DNA from: Bacteroidota bacterium
GTDB taxonomy: Bacteria; Bacteroidota; Bacteroidia; Flavobacteriales; Schleiferiaceae
Reading direction: 5' to 3'
DNA: 64,000 nucleotides
Assembly (NCBI GenBank): GCA_024742495.1
Contig: JANSYJ010000003.1
Span: 434,001-498,000, forward strand
In this document: positions 10,800 to 19,564 of the stretch, one piece after another
How positions within the stretch are numbered: position 1 is the stretch's first letter
Layout of the letters: every line of letters begins with the position of its first letter
Program-made: the position numbers and the translations under genes
Notes under the pieces: generated by a model
What the model saw: only the letters and a program-made list of their open reading frames with translations
What the model was told of the DNA's origin: nothing
Databases searched by the model: none

Positions 10800-11487
10800 C
10801 ATCTTCCTTTAGTCGGAAGCGAATACCTTTATCGTTAGCCTTATACTCGATAACCTCCCATTTTAAGAAAAGGGCCAAAATCTTTACGGCTTTGTAATTT
10901 TTAATTTGAGCAATGCGGGTAAACTTACTTACTGATATGTCCTCATTTTGAGAAAGGTAGTCGAATAAACTGCGCTCTGCGGGACCATAGGCCACGAGGT
11001 TTTTTCGCTGAACGTCAGGGTCTTTGTCAAGCATAAATTGCACCAAGACCTTATTGGCTACAAAATTTTCATCTGCCTGTCTTATATAAGCCAGTTTGCT
11101 GCCATCTCTTTCCTTAACCCGATGCGGTCTTTCATCACTCGGAGGAACATCAATAAGTAAAACCAAGCGATCATCGAGTTCAAAAACTTCGAAACTAAAT
11201 TTTACTTTGGGCTCACAATAAAGCTCTGCAGCACCCTCAATCATAAAGTACTCTTCCTCCGGATCAATACCCGCGATACGGCCATTATCCTTCACACCAA
11301 TTAACAATCTACCACCATCGGTATTGGCAAATGCTGATAGGGTGCGGGCTATCTTTAAGTTACTGTCAATGCGAAACTTAAAGTCCTGTTCCTGATGTTC
11401 TCCTTCACGTATTAAAGATCGGAGTTCATCCGGATCGCCCGTGGCCTTTTCCAGATTACGGTGATATGCGCCGCTTTCCAAATCCAT
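10789..11487 (-). CDS. AlbA_2 (Schlafen-like) domain protein
   Basis: The protein has 232 residues. Residues 25-150 show the AlbA_2 pattern: EGEHQEQDFKFRID, then TLSAFANTDGGRLLIGVKDN, GRIAGIDPEE, and a PPSDERPHRV loop leading to a YIRQADENF strand. The C-terminal third is probably a winged helix (DYLSQNEDISVSKFTRIA). AlbA_2 domains occur in putative transcription regulators and in nucleic-acid-binding or Schlafen-like proteins. The PhzF gene ends six bases upstream on the same strand, so this is the last gene of a three-gene minus-strand run with the efflux pump. The role is unknown. Confidence 0.7.
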   Translation of the reverse strand: MDLESGAYHRNLEKATGDPDELRSLIREGEHQEQDFKFRIDSNLKIARTLSAFANTDGGRLLIGVKDNGRIAGIDPEEEYFMIEGAAELYCEPKVKFSFEVFELDDRLVLLIDVPPSDERPHRVKERDGSKLAYIRQADENFVANKVLVQFMLDKDPDVQRKNLVAYGPAERSLFDYLSQNEDISVSKFTRIAQIKNYKAVKILALFLKWEVIEYKANDKGIRFRLKEDAKA

Positions 11488-11492
11488 TTTAA

Positions 11493-12278
11493 TTAATCTA
11501 CAATTTCACCTCGCCCTAAAATTAAGGCTTCGCCTTTTAGCAGTACTTGGTTCATGTGAAATCCACAGTGAAAAGCACCTCCACGAGGACTGAGTTGCAA
11601 AGCACTCATTTCCGTTTTCATAAGCCGCTCACTCCAAAATGGGGTAAGAATGGCGTGGGAAGAACCCGTGGCATGATCTTCTAGCTGTTGCACCTTAGGC
11701 ACTAGGGTCCTAGAAACAAAGTCAACCTCCTTTCCTGGTGCAGTAATAGTATATCCGAAAGGTTCCAATTGAGCGAGGGCGGCAAAATTGGGCTTCATTT
11801 TCTTTAAGGCCTCTTCAGATTCTACCAAGACTAAATCTTTGTTCGAGGTGGTGAAATAATCCTTCACTTTCAGCCCTAAGGCATCCTCTAAACCCGCCGG
11901 AGCAGGGCTATGATCAATCACTTCAATTGGATTTATCCATAAAAAATACGCTCCCTTATCAAAACCCACTTTTAAATGTCCTTCACGGTAGTGTAACACC
12001 GCTTTCTCTTCATCTTTAAAATCCTTAAGAAAGGCAGCTACCGCTAGCGATCCATGACCACACAATCCTATCTCGGAATCGGGAGCAAACCAGCGAACCT
12101 GATAATGACCTTCTTTTTCGGGCCAAATAAAGGTGGTTGCAGGTTGATTAAAGTCGGCGGCCCATTGGCTCATATAATCATCGCTAGGTGCTGACTCTAA
12201 ATAGATTACCGCGGCATTATTACCACGGAAATTTAGAGATTGATTATGGAAAACAGTAATAATACTAAACTTAGTCAT
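11493..12278 (-). CDS. PhzF-family isomerase/epimerase
   Basis: This 261-residue protein has the two-lobed PhzF/diaminopimelate-epimerase-like fold. Visible landmarks are FNQPATTFIWP near residues 44-54, the GLCGHGSLAVAAFL loop, the DFVSRTLVPK strand, and the DHATGSSHAILTPFW glycine-rich loop near the C-terminus. PhzF itself isomerises dihydro-3-hydroxyanthranilate in phenazine biosynthesis, but most members lie outside phenazine clusters, as here, and have unknown substrates. Its start overlaps the end of the efflux-pump gene by eight bases, implying translational coupling. No other phenazine genes are present, so a phenazine role is unlikely. Confidence 0.85.
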   Translation of the reverse strand: MTKFSIITVFHNQSLNFRGNNAAVIYLESAPSDDYMSQWAADFNQPATTFIWPEKEGHYQVRWFAPDSEIGLCGHGSLAVAAFLKDFKDEEKAVLHYREGHLKVGFDKGAYFLWINPIEVIDHSPAPAGLEDALGLKVKDYFTTSNKDLVLVESEEALKKMKPNFAALAQLEPFGYTITAPGKEVDFVSRTLVPKVQQLEDHATGSSHAILTPFWSERLMKTEMSALQLSPRGGAFHCGFHMNQVLLKGEALILGRGEIVD

Positions 12279-13470
12279 AGGATAGTTTTTGACGGCTATT
12301 GGTCCATTTAGGGCTCCATAGTACCGCTACTAATAGTAGTGCACTTAATCCAAATAAAGAAACCATTGGCCAAGCAGATTGATCGTGAAAAATAGAAATA
12401 TAAGCTGAAGCAGCAGTACCGGTGAGCATTCTTAAGGATCCCAAAAGTGCTGCTGCAGATCCCGCTTTGGATTTATAAGGCTCCATAGCTAAAGCTTGAA
12501 GGTTGGGGTTTATAAAGCCTAACATGCTTAAAAATAGAATAAAATTGACAATAAAAGCAGTGCTGTTTGTCAGACCAAAAACGACTTGAAGGACTAAGAT
12601 TAGCGCTAGACCAATAAAGGCCAAAGCCACGTATTTACTGAGAAGCAGCATATCATACTTTTTAAGTAAATAGCGATTGACTTGACTGGCGGCAATAAAA
12701 CAAATTGCGTTTAAGCCAAAGATATAAGCGTATTGAATTTCATCGAAATGCAGAATGTTACGCAAAACATAGGAAGAGCCGGAAATGTAGGCGAAGAGGG
12801 CTATCATGCCAAAGCATCCTGCCAAGGAAAAGACCAAAAAATGACGATCGCGCAATAGGTCTCGATAAGAAGCAATAATCTTAATCGGTTTTATAGAGTA
12901 ACTGGTATCAGCACCATGACTCTCTTTTAAAAAGAATCCCGCTAATAAGCTAATAAGCAGTGCATATCCAGATAGAAGAAGGAAATTATAACGCCAGCCA
13001 AAGTGCTGAAGTACCAATGATCCTAGCATTGGCGCTAGGATAGGAGCCAAGCCAAAAACAAGGATTAATGCCGATAGGGCACGTGCAATTTCATTGTGCT
13101 CGAAATGATCGCGAATAATGGCTCTGGAGGCAACCATACCTACTGAACCTCCGAGGGCCATTACAAATCGCAATGCAATTAAACTGTAAATGTCTGGCGC
13201 CAAAGAACATCCAATGCTACTAAAAGCATAAAATACCAAGCCAATAATTAAGGGGGTTTTACGACCAAAACGATCGAGCAGGGGACCATTAATCAACTGG
13301 CCAATCGCTATACCTATGAAATAGGCAGTAAGACTTAAGCTTACATAGTTAATCGGTGTATTGAGATCAATCGCAATTTCGGGGAAACCCGATAAATATA
13401 AATCTAAGGAAAGCGGACCCAAGGCAGCGATGGTACCTAGGAGCAGAATTAATCGAGTTTTTGGTTTCAA
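12271..13470 (-). CDS. MFS multidrug efflux transporter, Bcr/CflA type
   Basis: The protein has 399 residues and about 12 predicted transmembrane helices. It contains GPLLDRFGRKTPLIIGLVFY, the MFS loop 2-3 motif (G-x-x-x-D-R-x-G-R-K/R), and LDLYLSGFPEIAIDL in helix 1, which is characteristic of the Bcr/CflA drug-resistance subgroup. It probably exports small hydrophobic compounds by proton antiport across the inner membrane. The PhzF gene overlaps its 3' end, which hints that the pair handles a common small molecule. The upstream RNA helicase gene ends 24 bases away on the same strand. Confidence 0.88.
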   Translation of the reverse strand: MKPKTRLILLLGTIAALGPLSLDLYLSGFPEIAIDLNTPINYVSLSLTAYFIGIAIGQLINGPLLDRFGRKTPLIIGLVFYAFSSIGCSLAPDIYSLIALRFVMALGGSVGMVASRAIIRDHFEHNEIARALSALILVFGLAPILAPMLGSLVLQHFGWRYNFLLLSGYALLISLLAGFFLKESHGADTSYSIKPIKIIASYRDLLRDRHFLVFSLAGCFGMIALFAYISGSSYVLRNILHFDEIQYAYIFGLNAICFIAASQVNRYLLKKYDMLLLSKYVALAFIGLALILVLQVVFGLTNSTAFIVNFILFLSMLGFINPNLQALAMEPYKSKAGSAAALLGSLRMLTGTAASAYISIFHDQSAWPMVSLFGLSALLLVAVLWSPKWTNSRQKLSYD

Positions 13471-13494
13471 GCTAAATTCTTAAACCTTAGTGCT

Positions 13495-14808
13495 TTAATC
13501 CGTTTTTGGCTTTCCACCGCCATCGCCATTAGAATTTGAGCGTGGTCCTTTATTTCTCGGTTTATTGTTCCCACCCTTGTTAAAAGGGCGCTTGCCCTTA
13601 AAATTGCGGCCTTTATTTCCTCCACGACCTGTAGGTCTGCGTTTGGCACGATGACCATCCTCCCATTTAGGGGATTCACCCAGATGCTCTGGCGCCGAGA
13701 GCTTTTCGTATTGTCGATCTACAAATTCCTCAATGCGCTTAAATTTATAGATGTCTTCGCTATTCACAAAAGTGATGGCCATTCCTTTGGCCGCAGCACG
13801 AGCAGTTCTCCCCACTCTATGCACATAATCCTCGGCATCATTGGGCGCATCATAGTTGATTACCAAATCAATATCCTTGATATCGATACCACGACTAAGG
13901 ACATCGGTGGCCACCAGGATGCGGGTTTTCCGCGCCTTAAATTGCAGTAAAATTCTTTCGCGTTCACTTTGCTCGTAGTCGCTAGAAATTCCTTCCACAT
14001 TAAGACCTTTACGCTGCAGGGCACCAACCAAACGTTGAATCTTCTTTTTGGTAGAGCAGAAAATTATAATGCTTTTAAAATCTTCATGCTGCTTGATGAT
14101 ATGCCTTGCCAATCCGCTTTTTTGCTCTTCATGAGCCATGTAAACCAGCTGTTCAACTCCTTCGGCGGGTTTGGACACCGCAAGATTAACCTCACTAGGA
14201 TCTTGTAAAATTTCCTTGGCAAGCTTTCGGATTTTAGGAGCCATTGTTGCCGAAAACATTAAAGACTGACGCTTAGCAGGACATTCGGCGATAATCTTCA
14301 TGATATCATCATAAAAACCAATGTCCAACATTCTATCCGCTTCATCAAGAATTAGATACTGCAGCTGATCTAGTTTAACATATTCATTGCGGATATGTGA
14401 TAGCAATCGACCAGGCGTAGCAATTATAATATCGGTTCCTTCACTTAAAGCAACTCTTTCGGCCTCCCATTCCGGACCGGTACCACCGCCATAAACGGCA
14501 TAGGAGGTAAGGTCTGAAAAATAGGCAAGGCCCATTATTTGCTGTTCTATTTGGATGGCCAACTCTCTTGTTGGGCAGAGGATGAGGCTATCAATAACCC
14601 CTTTTTTTCGACCCTTAATGAGTTTATGCAATATTGGAAGTACGAAAGCCGCCGTTTTTCCGGTTCCGGTTTGAGCACAACCAATTAAATCTTTGCCTTC
14701 TAATATAATGGGGATTGCCTGTTCTTGAATGGGAGTTGCTTCCTCGAAACTCATATAGTGCAAGGACTCCAGCAGGTCTTCGTTTAGTTTTAATTCTGAA
14801 AACTTCAT
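13495..14808 (-). CDS. DEAD-box RNA helicase (RhlE-like)
   Basis: The protein has 437 residues and all helicase motifs in order: Q motif (TPIQEQAIP), I (AQTGTGKT), Ia (PTRELAIQ), Ib (TPGRLLSH), II (DEADRML), III (SATMAPKIR), IV (IIIFCSTKK), V (ATDVLSRGIDI) and VI (HRVGRTARAA). The C-terminal ~60 residues form a basic, glycine/asparagine/arginine-rich tail typical of RhlE-type helicases of Bacteroidota, likely for RNA binding. It acts in the cytoplasm on structured RNA, ribosome assembly or cold adaptation. It is transcribed away from the lipoprotein gene at 14991. Confidence 0.92.
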   Translation of the reverse strand: MKFSELKLNEDLLESLHYMSFEEATPIQEQAIPIILEGKDLIGCAQTGTGKTAAFVLPILHKLIKGRKKGVIDSLILCPTRELAIQIEQQIMGLAYFSDLTSYAVYGGGTGPEWEAERVALSEGTDIIIATPGRLLSHIRNEYVKLDQLQYLILDEADRMLDIGFYDDIMKIIAECPAKRQSLMFSATMAPKIRKLAKEILQDPSEVNLAVSKPAEGVEQLVYMAHEEQKSGLARHIIKQHEDFKSIIIFCSTKKKIQRLVGALQRKGLNVEGISSDYEQSERERILLQFKARKTRILVATDVLSRGIDIKDIDLVINYDAPNDAEDYVHRVGRTARAAAKGMAITFVNSEDIYKFKRIEEFVDRQYEKLSAPEHLGESPKWEDGHRAKRRPTGRGGNKGRNFKGKRPFNKGGNNKPRNKGPRSNSNGDGGGKPKTD

Positions 14809-14990
14809 AATGATTTTGCGCGTTTTTACGCTATCAGCGAAGGTGCTAAATTTCTAGCTTGTATTAGCTAATACAATTGATACTTAGCAAAAAACCTATG
14901 TTAACAAGTACGGGCGGGCCCCAAATTGAAATTAGATTTCCCGCTTTGGATTGCAGGCCCTAAATTAGCGGCAAAGAAATTAAACTCAGA

Positions 14991-15488
14991 ATGCGAAAAT
15001 ACTTGATTTGGGCCGTGCTGCCTTTGTTTTTAGCCTGCCAAAATACCAGCGTAAATGAAGAGCAAACCATAAGCTTCCTGGTAAGTGGCGATATGCTTTT
15101 CGAAGGACCTAATACCTTGCAAGGTGAAGGATCCTTAGACTTAGTGACCCTGGCTGAAAATGTTGGCTGCAATATGGAAGATATTAAGAGCGTTAAAGTT
15201 TCCGCCGCCAAAGCCGGCATGGAATCTACACAACAATCCATTACCGAGAGTGTTTTATTACAAGTGGTAAGCAACCAAAATGATTTAAGTACCATCGGCA
15301 CCTTAAATCCAGTGCCAGCAGAGGGTCCTTTAAACTTAAACACCGCTCAAGATATCGATTTGTTGCCTTATCTAAAAGATGAAGGGATGACTTGGGTTTT
15401 GGATCTTAATTTAAAAGAAGATCACATGGATGCCATGATGGCCAAAGGCCAAGTTTCTTTAATCGTTGAATATGCAGAAAGTAAATAA
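14991..15488 (+). CDS. Putative lipoprotein of unknown function
   Basis: The protein has 165 residues. The N-terminus MRKYLIWAVLPLFLACQNT is a lipoprotein signal with LFLAC as the lipobox and Cys16 as the lipidation site. The mature part is beta-rich and acidic, with EQTISFLVSGDMLFEGPNT and a final VSLIVEYAESK strand. This looks like a small beta-sandwich, as in other Bacteroidota envelope lipoproteins. I do not recognise a named family. The DUF2147 gene begins seven bases after its stop, so the pair is probably one envelope operon closed by the terminator at 15978. Confidence 0.65.
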   Translation: MRKYLIWAVLPLFLACQNTSVNEEQTISFLVSGDMLFEGPNTLQGEGSLDLVTLAENVGCNMEDIKSVKVSAAKAGMESTQQSITESVLLQVVSNQNDLSTIGTLNPVPAEGPLNLNTAQDIDLLPYLKDEGMTWVLDLNLKEDHMDAMMAKGQVSLIVEYAESK

Positions 15489-15495
15489 GCAGAAG

Positions 15496-15951
15496 ATGAA
15501 TAAATTGATTTTAAGTGTTTTAGTAGCGGTTTTTAGCTTATGCTCAATGGCGGCTCAAAATAAAGATGGTGATAAACTAGTAGGCGTTTGGAAACCTAGT
15601 GAGGGAACGGCTATGGTTAAAATCGATAAAATTGGTAATAAGTACTTTGGCAGGATTGTGTGGCTGAAAGAACCCTTAAATGAAGATGGTGAGGCCAAAA
15701 CTGATGTGAATAATCCGGATGAGTCATTACGCAGTACGCCTTTAAAAGGATATCGAATTTTAAAGGACTTTACTTGGGATGCCGAAGAAGGACTATGGCA
15801 AAATGGTACTATTTACGATCCTAAAAATGGAACCACTTATAATTGTAAGATCACTTTAACTGAAGAAAATAAAATTGAAGTACGCGGCTTCGTAGGAACG
15901 GCTGTTTTTGGCAGGACCGATGTTTGGACGCGTTTAGTTAAGAAGAAATAA
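15496..15951 (+). CDS. Secreted DUF2147 protein
   Basis: The protein has 151 residues when started at the ATG at 15496. This gives a clean signal peptide (MNKLILSVLVAVFSLCSMAA), whereas a start at 15466 would place ten polar residues before it. The mature protein shows the DUF2147 layout: LVGVWKPSEGTAMVKI near the start, KYFGRIVWLKEP, then GYRILKDFTWD, GTIYDPKNGTTYNCKI and the final VFGRTDVWTRL. The family is a periplasmic or secreted beta-barrel-like domain of unknown function, common in Bacteroidota and Proteobacteria. It follows the lipoprotein gene closely and precedes a strong terminator. Confidence 0.85.
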   Translation: MNKLILSVLVAVFSLCSMAAQNKDGDKLVGVWKPSEGTAMVKIDKIGNKYFGRIVWLKEPLNEDGEAKTDVNNPDESLRSTPLKGYRILKDFTWDAEEGLWQNGTIYDPKNGTTYNCKITLTEENKIEVRGFVGTAVFGRTDVWTRLVKKK

Positions 15952-15977
15952 AGAGCTTTAGAACTCTATAGAAAATT

Positions 15978-16006
15978 AAACCTCGGCTTTGTACCGAGGT
16001 TTTTTT
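15978..16006 (+). terminator. Rho-independent terminator
   Basis: The arms AAACCTCGG and CCGAGGTTT surround a 7-base loop and continue into a T run. It closes the lipoprotein-DUF2147 unit. Confidence 0.85.
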
Positions 16007-16051
16007 ATGCTCTACACTTCCGTGAAGTTAATAGATTCAATATGAATAAGA

Positions 16052-16552
16052 TCAGTCTTTTAGCTTGCGGATGGTTTTTTGGATAAAAACATTATTGGGA
16101 ATGGTAATTTCTTCCTGAGTATCGAGGGTCTTAATCTTTAGGAAGATCAATCCGATATCTAAAATGAGCCCTTTTACCTCGTACTCCTTAGCCTCCATTA
16201 TCGCGATAGAATCGCCAATTTTTATTGAATGGTTAAAGAAGATTAAAATACTAGAGGTTATATTGGATAATAAGGACCATTGTGCGAAAAGAGCGACCCC
16301 AACTATTGTTAGGGTAGAGCCTAAAAAGACTGCTATATCGGTTTGGTTTACGCCCCAAATTATTAATAATACCAATAAGACTATTGAAATAAATATGATT
16401 CTTATAGCCTTGTTTATCAGTTGACTTCGGAAGCTATGACTGTTGTTTTTTAAACTAAAGTTTCGGAGTAATTTCTTAAACGAAAAACGAGCTATAAAGT
16501 ATATCGCAAATACAATGGCCGTTTCAAAAATCTTAATGTAGTAGTCTTCCAT
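16052..16552 (-). CDS. Short MscS-family mechanosensitive channel protein
   Basis: The protein has 166 residues and three membrane segments: residues ~8-25, ~50-67, and the pore-lining helix IAVFLGSTLTIVGVALFAQW. This is followed by the MscS beta-domain start LLSNITSSILIFFNHSIKIGD and the conserved IGLIFLKIKTLDTQEEITIP and PNNVF. It stops soon after the beta domain and lacks the C-terminal alpha/beta cage of E. coli MscS, so it is a minimal version. It probably forms a small conductance channel in the inner membrane that opens on hypo-osmotic shock. It is flanked by small gaps and has no clear operon partner. Confidence 0.85.
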   Translation of the reverse strand: MEDYYIKIFETAIVFAIYFIARFSFKKLLRNFSLKNNSHSFRSQLINKAIRIIFISIVLLVLLIIWGVNQTDIAVFLGSTLTIVGVALFAQWSLLSNITSSILIFFNHSIKIGDSIAIMEAKEYEVKGLILDIGLIFLKIKTLDTQEEITIPNNVFIQKTIRKLKD

Positions 16553-16655
16553 AAAGTCAAGGTGGTAATTAGAAAAATAGTAGGCTTAAGAAAGTCTTTA
16601 TTAATCAAAGAAACCAACTTATCTAATCTAAAAGGAAAGATCCAATCAACTAGTT

Positions 16656-17741
16656 TTAAGGACTTACATAGCTCAGGCCTACGGTAAAGTAAGCAGTATT
16701 GGCCAATTGATTTTCCATGAAGTAGGGCTCTTCGCTGCCAAAAAAGCGCGTAAAATCGCCTCCTTCATCCACATTAAAACTGTAGTTGATGCGATAGCCA
16801 GCTTCAACAGACATCCAAAAGAAACCATTTAACTGACGGCTGTATGACAATCCCGCGCGAATTTCGGAGCGACGTAACTCCAGATCCTGAGCATCGTAAT
16901 AATTGGGAACAGCGGGCATAATATTCGGCTGCTCTGCTTGATTCATGCTATATGTTGCTCCATTAACATTAAAACCTAATCCCATATAGCTCAAGCTATT
17001 GAAGCGATAACGCAACATCGCTCTTGCCGGTAGAAGGGCTTCTATTCCCCATTTCTGGTTTTTAAAAGTGTGGTAGTAATATATAATAGGAACGTAGTTT
17101 AAAGCACCACCCAAATAGGTTCTCGATAATCCAAATGCATACATCAGGCGATCACTAGGCTTCCATCCGTATAATACGGCTAATGGAAATCTCAAATTGG
17201 AAATATCCACATTATCCGCAGTATAATTACCATTGAGCTCGGATTGTAATTGAGTTAAGATGAAATTACGCTCATTAAGTGGTTTAAAAACGGTAAGGGT
17301 TAAATTGGCGCGATTAAAAGCAAATTCGTCCATTTCCATAGCAAAGGGATGACTGTTAACATCGCTCATCTGATAGCTTTGCCTTTGGTAATTAACCCCT
17401 AGGTTCACCAAAATATTATTGCGTGAAACGATGGGGAAGTTACTTACGAAACTCACCTGATGCGCGGCGTCAATCTGTACGGCCTCTTCCGGGTGAATGG
17501 GCCTATTCATTGGTTCGCCCGCAACCAATTCATGCGCAAGTTGATGATTATAGAAAAGGCCAAATAGGCTGGTGGGACTTTGTCCTAAGACTTTATTATT
17601 GCAAAAGGCCTTTGCGGCCGGTGCCGCCAATTCATATTCCGAAAAATCGAATTCCTCCTCGGTGTTGGTGCTATCCTCTTGAGCAAACAATGAAATTTGA
17701 AGGCCAAAAAGCAAGAATGTTAGGCCAATAATCTTCCGCAT
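16656..17741 (-). CDS. DUF6268-like outer-membrane beta-barrel protein
   Basis: The protein has 361 residues when started at the ATG at 17741, which gives the signal peptide MRKIIGLTFLLFGLQISLFA followed by an acidic linker. A start at 17780 adds 13 residues before this. The body alternates short polar and hydrophobic strands (NILVNLGVNYQRQSYQM, LMYAFGLSRTYLGGALNY, GIEALLPARAMLRYRF). It ends with NTAYFTVGLSYVSP, a typical final beta-strand for BAM insertion, although its last residue is Pro rather than aromatic. The pattern matches DUF6268-type barrels in Bacteroidota. The function is unknown. A small gene with a signal peptide is divergently encoded 70 bases away. Confidence 0.7.
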   Translation of the reverse strand: MRKIIGLTFLLFGLQISLFAQEDSTNTEEEFDFSEYELAAPAAKAFCNNKVLGQSPTSLFGLFYNHQLAHELVAGEPMNRPIHPEEAVQIDAAHQVSFVSNFPIVSRNNILVNLGVNYQRQSYQMSDVNSHPFAMEMDEFAFNRANLTLTVFKPLNERNFILTQLQSELNGNYTADNVDISNLRFPLAVLYGWKPSDRLMYAFGLSRTYLGGALNYVPIIYYYHTFKNQKWGIEALLPARAMLRYRFNSLSYMGLGFNVNGATYSMNQAEQPNIMPAVPNYYDAQDLELRRSEIRAGLSYSRQLNGFFWMSVEAGYRINYSFNVDEGGDFTRFFGSEEPYFMENQLANTAYFTVGLSYVSP

Positions 17742-17811
17742 AATTCTAAAATTTGATACTAAAATAAGCAGGCAAACCACTTATGCGTAATTTTAAGGAA
17801 AATCAATCAAC

Positions 17812-18270
17812 ATGAAAATTAACTTAAGTCTATTATTACTGCTCTTAACCGGTTTAGTATCAGCACAAATCCAAGACGAAAAGAACTTAAATATTTTAAT
17901 GGATGATTGGCATAAAGCTGCCGCCACCGCCGATGCAGATGCCTTTTTTGGTAGAATGGCCGCTGAAGGAGTTTATATCGGTACAGATGCAACAGAGCGC
18001 TGGTTGCGTGATGAATTGAGAGAATGGGCAAAGGAGGCTTTCGAGCGTGAATCGGCCTGGACATTTAAAGTGAAAAATCGCAATTGGCATCAAATTTCAG
18101 CCGATGTTGTTGTGGCCGATGAAATTTTAGATACCTGGATGGGCGATTGCCGCACTACAGCGGTACTGAAAAAAGTGGAGGGTAAATGGCTGATATATCA
18201 CTATCAACTCTCGGTTACCATTCCAAATGAGCAAATAGATGACTTTAAAAAATTGATCGAAATAAAATAG
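17812..18270 (+). CDS. Secreted NTF2-like (SnoaL/DUF4440-type) protein
   Basis: The 152 residues start with a signal peptide (MKINLSLLLLLLTGLVSA). The rest follows the NTF2-like cone fold: an opening helix (LMDDWHKAAATADADAFFG), GVYIGTDATERW, a helix LREWAKEAF, then strands WTFKVKNRNWHQI, VVADEILDTWMGDCRTTAVL and GKWLIYHYQLSVTIP. NTF2-like domains bind small hydrophobic ligands or act as isomerases. Secreted single-domain versions in Bacteroidota have no assigned function. It appears monocistronic. Confidence 0.8.
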   Translation: MKINLSLLLLLLTGLVSAQIQDEKNLNILMDDWHKAAATADADAFFGRMAAEGVYIGTDATERWLRDELREWAKEAFERESAWTFKVKNRNWHQISADVVVADEILDTWMGDCRTTAVLKKVEGKWLIYHYQLSVTIPNEQIDDFKKLIEIK

Positions 18271-18375
18271 AGAAAGGCAATAGTCGCAAATGGAATAAGC
18301 ACTGGCGAGCGTATTACGCACTTTAAAAACATTTCAGAGGTATTTAATTTGAAGCACAAATCAAAAAATTAAATC

Positions 18376-18741
18376 ATGAGAAACTGTTTAGCCTGTGACA
18401 CCAAACTAGTAGGAAGAGTGGATAAGAAGTTTTGCGACTATAATTGTCGTAATGCCTATCACAATCATCACAACCAACCTACCCATAACCATCTTAGTAA
18501 GATTAATCGGCAACTGCTTAAAAACCACCGAATTTTAAGCGAGTTAAGTGAAGCAGAAGTACTTACGGCTCCTTTAGCTGTTTTAGAAACGATGGGTTTC
18601 AATGCTTTATACCGAACCATGGTTATCGATGATCCAAAAGAGGGTCAAATTTCATTTATCTACGACATCGCTTTTCAACAAAATGCTTTCGAGATTGTAA
18701 TATTGGACAAAGAGCTGGAGACCTTTAAGCAAACGGGCTAG
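18376..18741 (+). CDS. Zinc-ribbon (DUF2116-like) protein
   Basis: The protein has 121 residues. The N-terminus holds a CxxC...CxxxC zinc site, with NCLACDTKLVGRVDKKFCD and then YNCRNAYHN. This is the KFC-x-x-x-CRxAYHN pattern of a widespread Bacteroidota zinc-finger family, followed by a histidine-rich linker. The C-terminal two-thirds is a helix-strand domain (LAVLETMGFNALYRTMVID). It has no signal peptide, and a cytoplasmic location is likely. The function is unknown; a nucleic-acid or partner-binding role is only inferred from the finger. Confidence 0.75.
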   Translation: MRNCLACDTKLVGRVDKKFCDYNCRNAYHNHHNQPTHNHLSKINRQLLKNHRILSELSEAEVLTAPLAVLETMGFNALYRTMVIDDPKEGQISFIYDIAFQQNAFEIVILDKELETFKQTG

Positions 18742-18795
18742 TAGTGCCTAGCTTATAATTTTCGGATGGCCAGCTTCAAATGTTAATTAAGCCAT

Positions 18796-18852
18796 AAACC
18801 GCTAAGCATAAAGCGTTAAGCTTGAGAAAGGCCTTTCTTTTTTCCGCGGTTT
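18796..18852 (+). other. Possible structured leader upstream of the CrtA-like gene
   Basis: AAACCGC (18796-18802) and GCGGTTT (18846-18852) are exact complements. They enclose a palindrome, GAAAGGCCTTTC (18826-18837), directly followed by six T residues. This could be a weak terminator for the zinc-ribbon gene or a folded leader for the gene at 18863. Confidence 0.3.
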
Positions 18853-18862
18853 TATTTGAATT

Positions 18863-19564
18863 ATGAGCTACACGAAAATTAGTTTCTTTCATTTTCCCAA
18901 TAAAGCTTCTAAATGGTGGGCTTTTAAACAAATGCAACTAGCTCATGAAAACTTAGCCCAAGTTTCGGGATTAAACTTTTACCGATTAATGGGCAGTGGT
19001 GCAGGAGAGGGCTTTAGCATAAAGCCCGATTGGTCGGTTTATACTTTGCTCCAGGTTTGGGATACAGAAGAAAGTGCAATCAATTTCAATCAAAGCGCTT
19101 GGTATCAGGACTTGCTAAATCAAATTAACGGCGAATGGCATTTTGATTTAAGTCCCTATCATAGCAAGGGTACTTGGAAAGGTGAAAAGCCTTTTGTTCT
19201 TGAAAAGCCCGAAGATCACAATTTGATGGCGGTAATAACCAGGGCCCGAATTAAATGGACTCATTTACTGCCTTTTTGGATTTCAGTTCCGGCGGTATCA
19301 AAAGTTATTAGCAAACAGAAATCCTTGCTTTTTCAAAAGGGTATAGGCGAGTGGCCCCTTATTGAACAGGCCACATTTAGCATTTGGAATCGCGAGCAAG
19401 CCATGAAGGAATTTGCCTATCAGCAAGCCGAACACCGGAAAGTGGTGCAAAAAACTCGAAAGCTCAAGTGGTATAAAGAGGAGCAATTTACGCGCTTTGC
19501 GGTGCTAAATCATTCTGGTTCTTGGCCAAATAGTACCTTTGAAAACCTACCAAAAACCCTATGA
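18863..19564 (+). CDS. Spheroidene monooxygenase (CrtA)-like protein
   Basis: This 233-residue protein resembles CrtA throughout. It has ISFFHFPNKASKWWAFKQMQ at the N-terminus, the hallmark FYRLMGSGAGEGF near residues 40-52, then PDWSVYTLLQVWDTE, and a C-terminal heme-protein-like domain ending in KLKWYKEEQFTRFAVL. CrtA introduces a keto group into acyclic carotenoids. No other carotenoid genes lie in this window, so the carotenoid substrate is inferred from the family only. The start is the ATG at 18863. The stop overlaps the NhaA start by four bases (ATGA), so the two are translationally coupled. Confidence 0.75.
   Translation: MSYTKISFFHFPNKASKWWAFKQMQLAHENLAQVSGLNFYRLMGSGAGEGFSIKPDWSVYTLLQVWDTEESAINFNQSAWYQDLLNQINGEWHFDLSPYHSKGTWKGEKPFVLEKPEDHNLMAVITRARIKWTHLLPFWISVPAVSKVISKQKSLLFQKGIGEWPLIEQATFSIWNREQAMKEFAYQQAEHRKVVQKTRKLKWYKEEQFTRFAVLNHSGSWPNSTFENLPKTL

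Noticed and set aside
10561-10812. Alternative frame over the zinc-ribbon gene.
   Set aside because: The other frame carries three ordered cysteine pairs; this one is low-complexity.
11493-13470. Phenazine biosynthesis locus based on PhzF.
   Set aside because: No other phenazine genes are present; PhzF-like enzymes are widespread without phenazines.
13467-13950. Frames on both strands within the helicase gene tail.
   Set aside because: Shadows of the repetitive basic tail and helicase motifs.
14960-15343. Minus-strand frame opposite the lipoprotein gene.
   Set aside because: The plus-strand frame has a clear lipoprotein signal and coupled neighbour.
18863-19564. Carotenoid cluster around the CrtA-like gene.
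   Set aside because: No phytoene synthase, desaturase or cyclase genes nearby.
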